A stretch of DNA of 64,000 nucleotides from Merluccius polli (lineage: Eukaryota > Chordata > Actinopteri > Gadiformes > Merlucciidae): assembly GCA_030340625.1 (NCBI GenBank), contig JAOPHQ010006586.1, positions 43,501-107,500 of the forward strand, read 5' to 3'. Shown piece after piece: positions 23,523 to 34,277 of this stretch. The position numbers were made by a program, and so were the translations under genes. How positions within the stretch are numbered: position 1 is the first letter of the stretch; each line of letters starts with the position of its first letter. The notes beneath the pieces were generated by a model that saw only the letters and a program-made list of their open reading frames with translations, searched no databases and was not told where the DNA came from.

Positions 23523-23933
23523 TTGTAGTCTTGTTTCATAAGATATCCACCGGTCCTGACAGCTCCTTGACAAATTATGTGATATATGTTGTATCTTTAT
23601 ATGATTTATGTTGTATCTTTATGCTGTATGTTGCATCATTATATGATGTGTGATATACTGTATGTTCTATATAAATCACATATCTTCTATATCTTTATAT
23701 GATATGGAAAATAATGTGATGTGTGTGTGCGCGCGTGTGTGTGCGTGTGTGTCTGTGTGTGTGTGTGTGTGTGTAAAATGATGGCCTCTGATAAGAGTAG
23801 AAAACTGTTTACTGACAGTGATGGTTCAGAATGGAAGCAGATGATTGGTCAGAATGAAACCATGTGATGTGTTTTCCAGCTCATATAGCAGAGCTGAAGC
23901 ATGTAAGCAGTGGAAGCGGTCCAGAGAGGAACC

Positions 23934-26859
23934 ATGGCCTCCATCCATGAACTGGACTCTGGACTCCCTGTCCAGAGAGGAACCATGGTCTCCATCCATG
24001 AACTGGACCCTGAACTCGCTGTCCAGAGAGGAACCATGGCCTCCATCCATGAACTGGACTCTGAACTCCCTGAGGAACAGGAGAACTTGTCTTTGGACGC
24101 GAGGGCGACCAGGAAGAGAAGATCTGGTAAGACCCTTTTAGAGGATTTAAAATACAGAAACAATCAGTAATAAAATATGTTTTCAATGACATAAATCTCA
24201 AGATTTATTCTCCTAAATAACATGTATACGTTCAAGGCAAACGACACAGTAACGTTTCCAGACCAAACGACCTGTGATTATGTCCATGAGTTACGTACTA
24301 TTACTAGGCATCGCAGTAGTTGTGTATTTCGTTATATATGTTCGTTCAAATACCAAAATGAGTCTGAAAACGTACATTTATGTCATCAGTCAGTATTGAT
24401 TAGCTACAAAACATGCTACAGTGCAGAGTAGTTTTAGGAAGCAGAACTTTCATTGTTAATTATTAGTGGCAGTGTAACGTTACATTAGAGACAGGACATC
24501 TCAATAAAGTGTGCTCTAAATTCAACACAAGAGCTGTCAGGGTTGTAGGGGTTTACAAATAAGTGAGGTCACATTTAGTTTTTACTGCATTTCTAGATGA
24601 CAAACACAATTTTGGCTGCTCACACATCAATTAAATATCAGTGTCTCAATTACTAGCTGTCTGAAAAAACATGAATCACACCCAGCGAGCGGTGTAGGCC
24701 GTTTCTCCGAAGCTCCTTTGTTCCGACCTCAACAATCCGAAAAATCCCCTTTAGTCCTACAGCCCACCAGCCTGATGTCCCTATATTTATAAAAAATTAA
24801 ACCCTCTGCTCCGACAGCTCGGTGTCCCGACAATAATTGTGGATCACCTCTATTACTAATCTAAAATCAGAATCAACATTTAACAAGACAAATTATTTTT
24901 TCTAGGCCTACACATTTAGGCCAAATCATTTTTATCTTTGAAAAATTCTGAAATGAAAATGTAGGCGATGTCCAAAGTTCAACTGGGTAAAGTTAGTTTT
25001 GTGTTGGATATTCATATTATTTACAGGCCCGCAAATTGAGTTCATTTTCAATTATGCGTGATTATGCGTTAATATTTTATATTGTTGGTTGGTTTTGTTG
25101 CCAATGAAAAGTCGTTATTCTACACTATGGCTCTCCAAAATGTCGCTAAGCTACAGTGGCCTGCCGCCCCCATAAGCTCGCTAGCGGCTGAAGCAGTAGC
25201 TATACATTTAAACACAACTGTTGCCGCAAGGCATTCCAGCACGAATTTAATAAAAAGTAAATCATGAATAATTGAAAATGAACTCAATTTGCAGGCCAGT
25301 AAATAATATATCCAACACAAAACTAACTTTACCCAGTTGAACTTTGGACTTCGCCTACATTTTCATTTCAGAATTTTTCAAAGATAAAAATGATTTGGCC
25401 TAAATGTGTAGGCCTAGAAAAAATAATTTGTCTTGTTAAATGTTGATTCTGATTTTAGATTAGTAATAGAGGTGATCCACAATTATTGCAGGAACACCGA
25501 GCTGTCGGAGCAGAGGGTTTAATTTTTTCGAAATATAGGAACATCAGGCTGGTGGGCTGTAGCACTTTACGCAGGAGTATAAATTAGGCTTTATACTCCT
25601 GCGTAAAGTGCTCTACGTCGGTTACGGAGAGCACTTTACGTCGCCGGAGAGCCTCTCTGTCGTCTCCGGCTGCATGAAATATTTGGGTGGCAAATTGCAC
25701 CACATGGTTGTAAATAGTTTGTTTTTAGCAATTACATTTTTTACCTTTAAAGCATTTCATTTTTTATTATAATTTATCCCCTTTTAACTATCCCTCTTAA
25801 CTATTTATCCCTTTTGTACTTTTACTTGTGTGAAATGTTGTGTGAATCTTTGCATCTTTTCTTTGCACCTCGTTTGTTTTGTGGGCGGGAAAGTGCATTG
25901 CGTATCCAGTACCACGACAGAGAACTATGAGGGCTCGAGATGTCTCCATGGTTACGCAGTTGGATAGCACAATACGCAGTTGTAGAAGTATAACCAATCT
26001 TTGATAACCACCAAAGGGGATTTTTTTGATTATTGAGAGGTCGGAAACAAAGGAGCTCCGGAGAAACGGGCAGCCGGTCCGGGGGTCCTCCCCTGGAGAT
26101 GATTTAATTCATATAGTTGAGAGCATGTAAGTCATAGATGGGGTGGGTTCCCTTTCAAATCATGATACTATAGGGGATGTACTATTATTCATATTTATTA
26201 TTTAGCATTTTATACTTGCTTTATACTATGCTCGGATGTTTTTTTATTTGTTCATGTTTTAAATTTCTATGGGTCTAATTGACCGTAAGATTAGTTTTTA
26301 AAATGTACATTTGAGGACAAATCATTGATCTGATGTGAAAGTTTGATCAACATTTACAGATTACAGAGTTTAATTTGAGCCGCCCCTCCGCTTGACCAGC
26401 CTCCTCTCTTTGCTGTGTTAACTAGTGTGTTAGCATGTTAGCTAGCTAGCACTCAAGCTAGTCTTGATTGAGTGACTCCTAAACTCTACCATGGAAGAGC
26501 TGCCATGGGTGGGATCCTGTTTTGTGGTGAAGGAGATAATAATGAGTTATCTCGGCATTACCTGGGTGTTGTTGTGATCCTGGCATAATGTTGGGAGTTG
26601 TCTTGTATTCCTATATGAACGAATGATGATCCGTTTCACCTCGCTGCTGCATTTCCACCCTAGTGTGGACGCAGCCAGTTGCTTCATGTTATTGCCAGAA
26701 GTGCTGTAAGAATAGAGCCAGGTCACGTCAATGACTGATTATTGATGACTGCGTTAACGGGTTGACTAAACCAAGTTGGTTATGACGAGATAACCAGTTC
26801 ATTATTCCAGGACAAAACCAAGTTGGTCATGTGGACAACATACTGTCCACGCAGGATGA

Positions 26860-26905
<46 letters not shown>

Positions 26906-27056
26906 TACCCTGAACAGTTATAAACCCGTGCAACTATGTGGCTCTGACCGTCGGACTGCTGTGTATTCTACAAGCAACTCTCAACGTCTGCCTGCGCCTC
27001 TGTGAGTCATATCACCCTAAACTATCACTACAATAACAGTAGTAAGAATAATAAGA

Positions 27057-27089
<33 letters not shown>

Positions 27090-27512
27090 CTTCTTCTTCT
27101 TCTTCTTCTAACCTCCATGTGTCCTGTCCTCGACTCCTCTGTCCTGTCCTCGACTCCTCTGTCCTGTCCTCGACTCCTCTGTCCTGTTCTCGACTCCTTG
27201 TGTCCGGTCCTCGACTCCTCTGTCCTGTCCTCGACTCCTTGTGTCCTGTCCTCGACTCCTTGTTTCCTGTCCTCGACTCCTCGCGTCCTGTCCTCGACTC
27301 CTGTTTCCTGTCCTCGACTCCTCGTGTCCTGTACTCGACTCCTCTGTCCTGTCCTAAACTCCTTGTGTCCTGTCCTCGACTCCTCTGTCCTGTCCTCGAC
27401 TCCTCGTGTCCTGTCCTAAACTCCTCACATCCTGTCCTAGACTCCTCACATCCTGTCCTAGACTCAGTGACAGTTCGCACGGAGGAGAGACAGCGCTTAA
27501 TGGATGCACTTG
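23934..27512 (+). CDS. C-type lectin gene 1, 5' exons (cytoplasmic tail, membrane span, neck)
   Basis: Three exons fit upstream of the lectin domain. Exon 1 (23934-24126) starts at an ATG in a strong context (ACCATGG) and ends G|GTAAGA; it encodes 64 residues made of a 17-residue unit (MASIHELDSGLPVQRGT) three times, the last diverging into an acidic stretch and the basic ATRKRRS. Exon 2 (26918-27001) encodes a hydrophobic span, YVALTVGLLCILQATLNVCL, preceded by basic residues as in type II membrane proteins. Exon 3 (27468-27512) encodes 15 residues, TVRTEERQRLMDALG, a short neck. All junctions are phase 1 and agree with the CTLD exon at 32137. The exons total 846 coding bases with those of the CTLD, 281 residues. 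No transcript evidence is available, so exon 1 is the least certain part. Introns hold two foldback elements and minisatellites. Confidence 0.65.
24127..24698. other. Lectin intron 1, first part
   Basis: AT-rich intron sequence without recognisable elements until the foldback element that starts at 24699. Confidence 0.4.
24699..26069. mobile_element. Foldback (long inverted repeat) element in lectin intron 1
   Basis: The outer ends are CCGTTTCTCCGAAGCTCCTT and its near reverse complement ending at 26069. Left arm 24699-25060 and right arm 25262-25562 plus 26013-26069 pair over some 360 bases; the ~200-base centre is single-copy. The right arm is interrupted after GGCTGTAG by about 450 bases (25563-26012) that are absent from the left arm, so a second insertion is nested in it. 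No transposase frame is seen; it is non-autonomous. Confidence 0.8.
25561..25612. repeat. Perfect 23 bp hairpin
   Basis: AGCACTTTACGCAGGAGTAT plus AAA, a six-base loop TTAGGC, then the exact reverse complement. It stands at the start of the segment nested in the right arm of the foldback element, and a third partial copy of GCACTTTACG follows at 25630. Confidence 0.9.
26070..26861. other. Lectin intron 1, last part
   Basis: Mostly single-copy DNA with GTTAGCTAGCTAGC near 26440 and a short direct repeat (ACCAAGTTGGT) at 26770 and 26817. No gene recognised. A (GT)n tract at 26862-26903 ends 14 bases before the acceptor of the membrane-span exon. Confidence 0.4.
27060..27467. repeat. (ATT)n, (CTT)n and a 20 bp pyrimidine-rich minisatellite
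   Basis: (ATT)n at 27060-27088 and (CTT)n at 27089-27109 are followed by about 17 units of TGTCCTGTCCTCGACTCCTC type. The final units (CCTGTCCTAGACTC) run directly into the AG acceptor of the neck exon at 27468, so the array supplies the pyrimidine tract. Confidence 0.9.
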
Positions 27513-27919
27513 GTGAGTGTTTAAAAAGTTATTAAATTTTATTAAATCTTTATGAAAGTTATTAAATCTAGTTATTAAAAGTAAGACCTCTCATCCTCAA
27601 CTTTCAATATATTTAGTAATAATTCTGACAAATTGAAAATTAAAAGAAATGCATTTACCTCCTGCTGATACCATTGTCAACACGGCGTATTAAGATTTGT
27701 ATGATTTATCACTAAAAAAGCCTTTTGATAGAAAGCCTTTATTGTCATTGTATAACTCTTCATATGAGATGAGGAGCGCTGCTCCTGTGGTGCATTTGGA
27801 AATACAAAAATGTACAAAAAATACAAATACAGCCATTTTAAAACAGCTAAAACAAATCCCCAGGTCCTATTTAGTAATAACAAATGTAAAATAACGATAT
27901 ATAACAGTAAACTATACAG
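27513..27919. other. Lectin intron 3, first part
   Basis: AT-rich intron sequence; nothing recognised before the foldback element at 27920. Confidence 0.4.
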
Positions 27920-28855
27920 CAATTAAATTGGTTTGATATTGGATATTGGAAATTGGATATTCGGCTAGTAGCAACCAATTCTCATAAATTAACTTGTGTT
28001 GTGTTCACAGTAGCACAGGGCATGTGACACAACCCCCAAATTTTAGAAAAAATATCCAGATTTTTTTTTTAATGCATGTTAAAGAAAATGAAGAAAATAC
28101 ACACCCCATACATTTTTTGCTAGGAGCAACCAATTCTCATAAATGAACTTGTGTTGGGTTCACAGTGGCACAGGGCATGTGACACAACCCCCAAATTTTA
28201 GAAAAAATATCCAGATTTTTTTTTTTTATGCATGTTAAAGAAAATGAAGAAAATACACACCCCATAACATTTTTGCCAGCTTTCCGACTGCGAACATGGG
28301 GTGTATTGTTTTTAACATGCATAAATTACATTTTGGGAATTAAAAAAAAAAATCGGTCTTGTGTCAAATGCCCTGTGCCACTGTAACCACATCACAAGAT
28401 AATTTACAATAATTGGTTGCTCCTATCAAAAATAGTATGGGGTGTATTTTATTTAACATGCATAAAAAAAAAAAATTGGGTTGTTTTTTCTAAAATTTGA
28501 GGGTTGTTTCACATGCCCTGTGCCACTGTGAACCCAACACAAGTTCATTTATGAGAATTGGTTGCTCCTAGCAAAAAATGTATGGGGTGTGTATTTTCTT
28601 CATTTTCTTTAACATGCATACAAAAAAAAATCTGGATATTTTTTCAAAAATGTGGGGGTTGTGTCACATGCCCTGTGCCACTGTGAACCCAACACAAGTT
28701 CCTTTATGAGAATTGGTTGCTCCTAGCAAAACATTTATGGGGTGTGTATTTTCTTCATTTTCTTTAACATGCATACAAAAAGTTCATTTATGAGAATTGG
28801 TTGCTACTAGCCAAATATCCAATTTCCAATATCCAATATCAAACCAATTTAATTG
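27920..28855. mobile_element. 936 bp foldback element with CAG target duplication
   Basis: The ends are CAATTAAATTGGTTTGATAT and its exact reverse complement, flanked on both sides by CAG (27917-27919 and 28856-28858), a candidate 3 bp target duplication. Inside, a ~190-base block with CACAGGGCATGTGACACAAC and a run of A/T occurs twice in one direction and about three times in the other, so it is a palindrome built of repeated sub-blocks. No protein is encoded. A 3 bp duplication is usual for PIF/Harbinger-type transposition, but CAG is not the typical target, so the family is open. Confidence 0.8.
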
Positions 28856-28858
28856 CAG

Positions 28859-29836
28859 TCTAAAACCATGCTAGAGTGCAAAGGTGTGGTTATTGCACTT
28901 AGTGAAACATTATGGCCCAATCCCCAGATAGCAGCATCGCTACATGTAGCTGCGCCGTGTTGCACGGATGTACTTCCAGTGTGGGTGAGGTGCAGAGCGA
29001 CGCAGTGCATCCTAGCGTGTTCAGTGTGTTCATGGGAAACAAGCTGTCCTTCAGTCTATTGGTCCATGCACTGAGGGCCCTGCAGCGCCTGCCAGAGGCC
29101 AACAGGCCAAACAAGTGGTGAGATGAGTCCCACTGCTGTGGTGCCATCTGCAAATGTGGTGATGGTGTTGGTGGTATGGATCGGTAGTTAGTTAGTTATA
29201 GCAGTCAATAATTAACTATAACATCAACTAAATAATGATTCTGTGTGTATGTCATTCATATCCTGTGGTGTGACAGACGGCCCCACAACATGATATCAGT
29301 GTTACACCATATCTGGTTCTTCTAGTTATTAGCTAGCATACAATGAGCACATTGCAAAACATGGTTAAATATACTGTATATTGTAATGTTTAAGGACAAA
29401 TGATTCCTTTCATATGTTTTAAAAAGCGTCACATGCCTGGACTTTGAAAACAGTAGACTCTGAAGTAGACTCTGTGTTGGCATAATACACTTTGTGCAGG
29501 AGAGTTTATTTTCTTAGTTGTATTCAAGATTAAACGTTAAAAAAGCGTGGCACAGTCACACCATATGAGCTTTATCATGTTTGGTTTAAAATTCAGAAAA
29601 CATAATTAATGAATTGATGTAATAATATGTACGTTCACATAAAGCAGCATCTTCTTAACAATATAAGAGTGCTTCTTGACAAATGAAGTCATTATTTAGA
29701 TGTCACCTCAACCGCCCTTGATTCCACCTTCAGGGCACTCATTTTATTCTCATGTCTGGCCGTCCAAAACCAAACCCTCAACACACGCCCACTCCCTGCT
29801 CCACCAATCAGATATCAGTTGAACCTCCGCAGAGAC
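28859..29836. other. Lectin intron 3, middle part
   Basis: No exon or element recognised. The segment 28850-29150 has open frames on both strands with weak GC content but no family match that I can name; it may be an old transposon fragment. Confidence 0.35.
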
Positions 29837-30164
29837 CACTACTACACAAGGTCAGGTCTCTATTGTGGTCTACTACACAAGGTCAGGTCTCTATTGTGGT
29901 CTACTACACAAGGTCAGGTCTCTATTGTGGTCTACTACGCAAGGTCAGGTCTCTATTGTGGTCTACTACACAAGGTCAGGTCTCTACTGTGGTCTACTAC
30001 ACAAGGTCAGGTCTCTATTGTGGTCTACTACACAAGGTCAGGTCTCTATTGTGGTCTACTACACAAGGTCAGGTCTCTATTGTGGTCTAATACACAAGGT
30101 CAGGTCTCTATTGTGGTCTACTACACAAGGTCAGGTCTCTACTGTGGTCTACTACACAAGGTCA
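29837..30164. repeat. 31 bp minisatellite upstream of lectin domain 1
   Basis: About ten units of CTACTACACAAGGTCAGGTC plus TCTATTGTGGT. As 31 is not a multiple of three and no frame has a stop, it reads open in all three frames and mimics proteins. The same unit occurs at 39471-39860 upstream of the second lectin domain. The Harbinger element interrupts its last unit, and AGGTCTCTATT reappears at 32073. Confidence 0.95.
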
Positions 30165-32072
30165 GGGGCCGTATTCACAAAGGATCTTAGCGCTAAATAT
30201 AGCTCCTAACTGGCGAATTTAGGAGAAACTCCTAAAAATAATGGGCGTGTCAGTCTTAAATTTAGGACTCCTAATTTTTTTCACTAAGAGCAATTCACAA
30301 AGTATTTTAGGCCTAAAAGTAGCACCTAAGTCTAGGAGAGCCTAAAAGTCCTCGAGAGGACTCCTAACTCACTAAGACCTATTCACAAAGAATCGGAAAA
30401 TGACTGCGAGACGAAATGTTTTGGAGACAATGGAAGACTGAATTGATCAAGAGATATAGGCTAAACCGTGAGGGTATAAAACTTGTTGTGCAATTAGTGC
30501 GGGATGCAATAACATCCCCGACTAACAGGAATAACTCGATTAGGAAATAAAATGTTTGGCAACACGATATTTAGCAACAGGGAAAATGCAACTTTGCAAT
30601 GCCGACGATTTAGGAATATCGCAACCATCAGTCAGCCATAAACCAAACCATCAACGCGCTCTGTAGACCACATATCAATTCAATCTTTATTAAGGACACA
30701 TCTCATGAAAGGTCCATAACACCAACACAACAATAACAAAATAATAAAAATAGAATAAAAAATACATACAGACACACACATATATACATACACATATACA
30801 TATATATATATAAATAAATGTAGCCTACATACATATATGTAAATATATACACACACACACACACACACGATTCCACAATGATCCTATATTTACATACAGG
30901 CTAGAAGAGCTGACAGAGCTCAGTTCAAAGTCGGTTAATGCTGAAATAATACCATTAATATCATCCAACAGTTTATCCGGTTTCCTTTGGACAATCAACA
31001 ACTACACATGATCAAAGCCAACTTCATGGCATGCAGGTATGCCGGTGTGTTCGGTGCTGTTGACGGGACGCACATACAAATAATTGCGCCATCAAAAGAT
31101 GAGGACGTGTTCGTCAATAGAAAGAACGTACATAACACGCAGATTGTTGTTGATGCAACTTTTAACATTCTTGATGTTGTTGCAAAGTGGCCTGCAGGGT
31201 CTACCCATGATCCGCGTATTTTAATGGGGAGCGGTCTGAGGCGTGAGGCACCAGTTGGGCGTCTTGCTGGGTGACAGTGGCTGTCCCTGCAAGACGTCTT
31301 GACACCTCTCAATCCACAACCGGGAGCACAGTTAAAGTATAACATGTTAGTGATTACGCAGATTACGCTTAGTCCTATGCGTAAAAAACATCGTATTAGC
31401 TCTTTGTCGCCTTTTATTTGTTGAATCCATATTTATTATTGTTTACTGTTTTCCTCCATATATGTTAGGGCACACAAAAATACACGAAATCTTGTGGAGA
31501 GAGGATGTGATCACAGTGATCACTGTATGCGTCAATATCCACAACCGGTATAGGCTGTTATTTAAAGTGTTGAGTAGTGGAGATATGCTCATTGGATAAT
31601 AGTTTGCAGGGTGCTTTTAATTGCCTCCTTGAATTAATGCAATTTACGTATTTTTATTGTTTATCTCTCTCTCTTTAACGTGCATATAGGCTACAACGTC
31701 ATTATCGTGGTCTGCACAAACTTGTCATCATGCGTGTACTCTGCTAACTGCACTGTCCATAACTATTTGATAGGGATGTCTAGCCGAGGCTATTTCCTTG
31801 TTCTTCGGTGATTTAGTGGGCTCGTTTGCACAGAGACCGCTCTGAACAACCAATCACCGGACTGACCGCTTCCAAACTCGTGCACAAGAATCGACGTAAT
31901 CCATAGCAACGGCGCGTCACTCTTAGCTCACTCTTAGTGATGTATCCTTAGTATGAGGAGGTCTCAGTGGCTTTGTGAATAACTTTTAAGAAAAAACTCC
32001 TACGTAAAATGTTTTAGCGCGAGTTAGGAGCACTCCTAGCGGTAAGATAAAATGCTTTGTGAATACGGCCCC
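30165..32072 (+). mobile_element. PIF/Harbinger DNA transposon, 1.9 kb, inactive
   Basis: The ends are GGGGCCGTATTCACAAAG and the reverse complement CTTTGTGAATACGGCCCC; subterminal parts (ATCTTAGCGCTAAA.., CTCCTAACT) also pair. The element splits a 31 bp unit: CAAGGTCAGG precedes it and AGGTCTCTATT follows, so three bases (AGG) are duplicated, as expected of Harbinger. Inside is a broken transposase. A ~290-base segment at about 30677-30969, with ATTCAATCTTTATTAAGGACAC and (CA)n/(TA)n, interrupts the transposase frame between the helix-turn-helix-like and DDE parts and looks like a nested insertion resembling a LINE 3' tail in reverse. Confidence 0.9.
30560..31274 (+). pseudogene. Harbinger transposase (HARBI1-like nuclease) fragment
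   Basis: The first part (about 30560-30676) reads sequence similar to the N-terminal DNA-binding region of this family (CNADDLGIS-like, ISQPSV). After the nested insertion the frame continues with the DDE nuclease: GVFGAVDGTHIQI (first catalytic Asp in the family position), NRKNVHNTQIVVDATF (Asp of the second block) and VVAKWPAGSTHDPRILMGSG. It stops at 31274 soon after, whereas family members usually continue for about 100 residues with the last acidic residue. It therefore cannot be active. Confidence 0.85.
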
Positions 32073-32136
32073 AGGTCTCTATTAAAAACAGTAAGATAAA
32101 CAGTTCTGTGATTATTAGTTTTCCTTTCCATTACAG

Positions 32137-32286
32137 GTGATTTGACTCGACTAGGTTGGATGTATTACAACCACAGACTCTACTTTATTTCTACTGCTAT
32201 GGAGAACTGGACGGCCAGTAGAGATGACTGTCTGGAGAGAGATGCAGACCTGATAGTTATCAACAGCAGAGAAGAACAGGTAACAG

Positions 32287-32324
<38 letters not shown>

Positions 32325-32872
32325 GCGGGTCATTTTTCAGTAAGTCAGCTGTGTTGTCATGACAACAGATACCATTACTATTTGAAACAGGAGTTTGTTA
32401 GCATGCTGGGGGGTACTTACTGGATTGGACTGAGTAAGCGAGACCCAGAGGGGACCTGGAAATGGGTGGATGGTACCAACATGACCAACATGACTTCAAG
32501 GTAAGGCTGGTGACTCTATTCAGCAGCATCTCTTCTCTGAGAGTGGCAGAGTGGCATCACCTCAACACTGTGCTGCACTTTCTATTCTTTCTGCTGGTCA
32601 GTTTCTGGCTACCTGGCGAACCAAGCGATAACTATGGAGCAGAAAACTGTGCGGTAAAACTGGAGAGAGGAGGACCGTGGAGAGGACCGGTGGGAAGAGG
32701 ACCGAGTGGAAGACGATCGGGGGGAAGACTATCGGAGGGAAGAGGACAGTTGGTAAGAGAACTGGGGATGGACTGGATGGATGGATCGTGTGCTGAACTT
32801 TTCCCCTGGATCTGTGAGAAGGCTCCTGGTCCTGGATCATCTGAACAAAGAGGGTCTGTAGACTTTGTTTGA
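32137..32872 (+). CDS. C-type lectin gene 1, carbohydrate-recognition-like domain (three exons)
   Basis: Exons are 32137-32279, 32391-32500 and 32602-32872, with phases 1, 0 and 2 as in CD209/CLEC4-type group II lectins. The first encodes WMYYNHRLYF, NWTASRDDC and LIVINSREEQ; the second YWIGLS (the WIGL core), GTWKWVDGT; the third GEPSDN, ENCAVKL, DGSCAELF and PWICEK. Four conserved cysteines are present. Two features differ from a calcium-binding lectin: EPS replaces EPN/QPD, and the WND position reads WMD after an in-frame insertion of about 25-30 Gly/Arg-rich residues coded by repeats of GGAAGAGGACCG. The C-terminus extends about 17 residues beyond WICEK to TGA at 32870-32872. The protein would sit in the plasma membrane with the lectin domain outside; ligand binding through calcium is doubtful. 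(GT)n lies in its first intron. Confidence 0.92.
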
Positions 32873-32911
32873 GTTCATGTGTTGAGAAGTGTTAATCCTT
32901 TCTGTGTACAG

Positions 32912-32928
32912 TATATACAGTATATACA

Positions 32929-32982
<54 letters not shown>

Positions 32983-32994
32983 ATCTATATATAT
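32912..32994. repeat. (TA)n microsatellite
   Basis: CAGTATATA repeats turn into about 30 TA dinucleotides. It follows the lectin 1 stop codon by 40 bases, so it would lie in the 3' UTR. Confidence 0.95.
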
Positions 32995-33224
32995 ACACTC
33001 TTAATGAATGGAAAGCAAACCACCAGCTTATCTTACGGTGTCCTCTCTATAGTACTGGACCCTCTCCACAGGGGGTCAGTAGCAGGGTGAAGTCACTTCC
33101 TGTTCCTGTCGGTTCAACATTAGGTCGGTTTTATGTCTGTCGCAGCACCAGCACAGTTAATGTATATTGACTGGACTGTACAGACCGTGTCTGTACTGGT
33201 GCACTGCTGTCCAGTCCTGTCCCT

Positions 33225-33570
33225 GGACCGGACCCAGAGTTCATGTGATGAGCTACACCTAAAGGGACCGGACCCATAGTTCATGTGATGAGCTACACCT
33301 AAATGGACCGGACCCATAGTTCATGTGATGAGCTACACCTAAAGGGACCGGACCCATAGTTCATGTGATGAGCTACACCTAAATGGACCGGACCCATAGT
33401 TCATGTGATGAGCTACACCTAAATGGACCGGACCCATAGTTCATGTGATGAGCTACACCTAAATGGACCGGACCCATAGTTCATGTGATGAGCTACACCT
33501 AAATGGACCGGACCCATAGTTCATGTGATGAGCTACACCTAAATGGACCGGACCCATAGTTCATGTGATG
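33225..33570. repeat. 40 bp minisatellite
   Basis: About 8.5 units of GGACCGGACCCATAGTTCAT plus GTGATGAGCTACACCTAAAT, nearly identical; the only regular variation is AAAT or AAGG at the unit end. Confidence 0.95.
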
Positions 33571-34277
33571 CTACTCCAGTCCGGCCTTAGCAATGTAACG
33601 AGCAAGCGGCACGGAGAGAGTGAGAGTTAATCACCAAAACTAAACACGGCTCTCTCTTGAGCAACTTGTGGATCCTCCTGACGAAAATATTCGCATCATC
33701 ACACATGTCCATTAAAAGTAAGCCTACAAAACGGCGTGGATAATAAATCAGAAACAATGTCCTCCTCACTAGCGGTTACGTTACTCGCGGCGGCTGCCAT
33801 CGTGGAGTAAACCAAGTCACGCCCTAAACTAGCTAGATAGTTTATTAAACTAGCTAGATAGTTTATTAGCTAGCGAGCTCGTTTATTAGCTTGTGATTCG
33901 TGTCCCTCACAGCGGGGGGAACTTGTCATAAAGTTAGCGATAACAAAGCCCACCCATTCAGAGGGAAGATGTGATCGGTCAATTTTACTGTGAATTGAAA
34001 TGAGTCTCTCATTGCGTTACTATTACTGGACCCTCTGTGAAATTATAGCGGGACCACCAATCACAGAGCTGCATCGCATTTCTTGCATAGCCATGCATGG
34101 TTTGAAGGGTTTGTTTCCTCAGAAACATTTTTGTTTAGATGTTGATTGCCAAATTATGAATTAATAAAATAAAATTAGAATATGTAGAATATTTCAGAGG
34201 GCCCTGACGGGTCTGATAAAATAAATACACCAAATCCAAAATGAGGAGACTCCAGCTGACATCGGTGAGCAGTGATG
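33571..34277. other. Unassigned DNA between minisatellites
   Basis: Contains the repeated motif AACTAGCTAGATAGTTTATTA (two copies near 33825-33870) and otherwise single-copy sequence. No gene recognised. Confidence 0.4.

Noticed and set aside
29752..30209. Overlapping repeat proteins in three frames (also at 39338-40102)
   Set aside because: A stop-free 31 bp unit reads open in all three frames and cycles through them; codon usage is identical in each.
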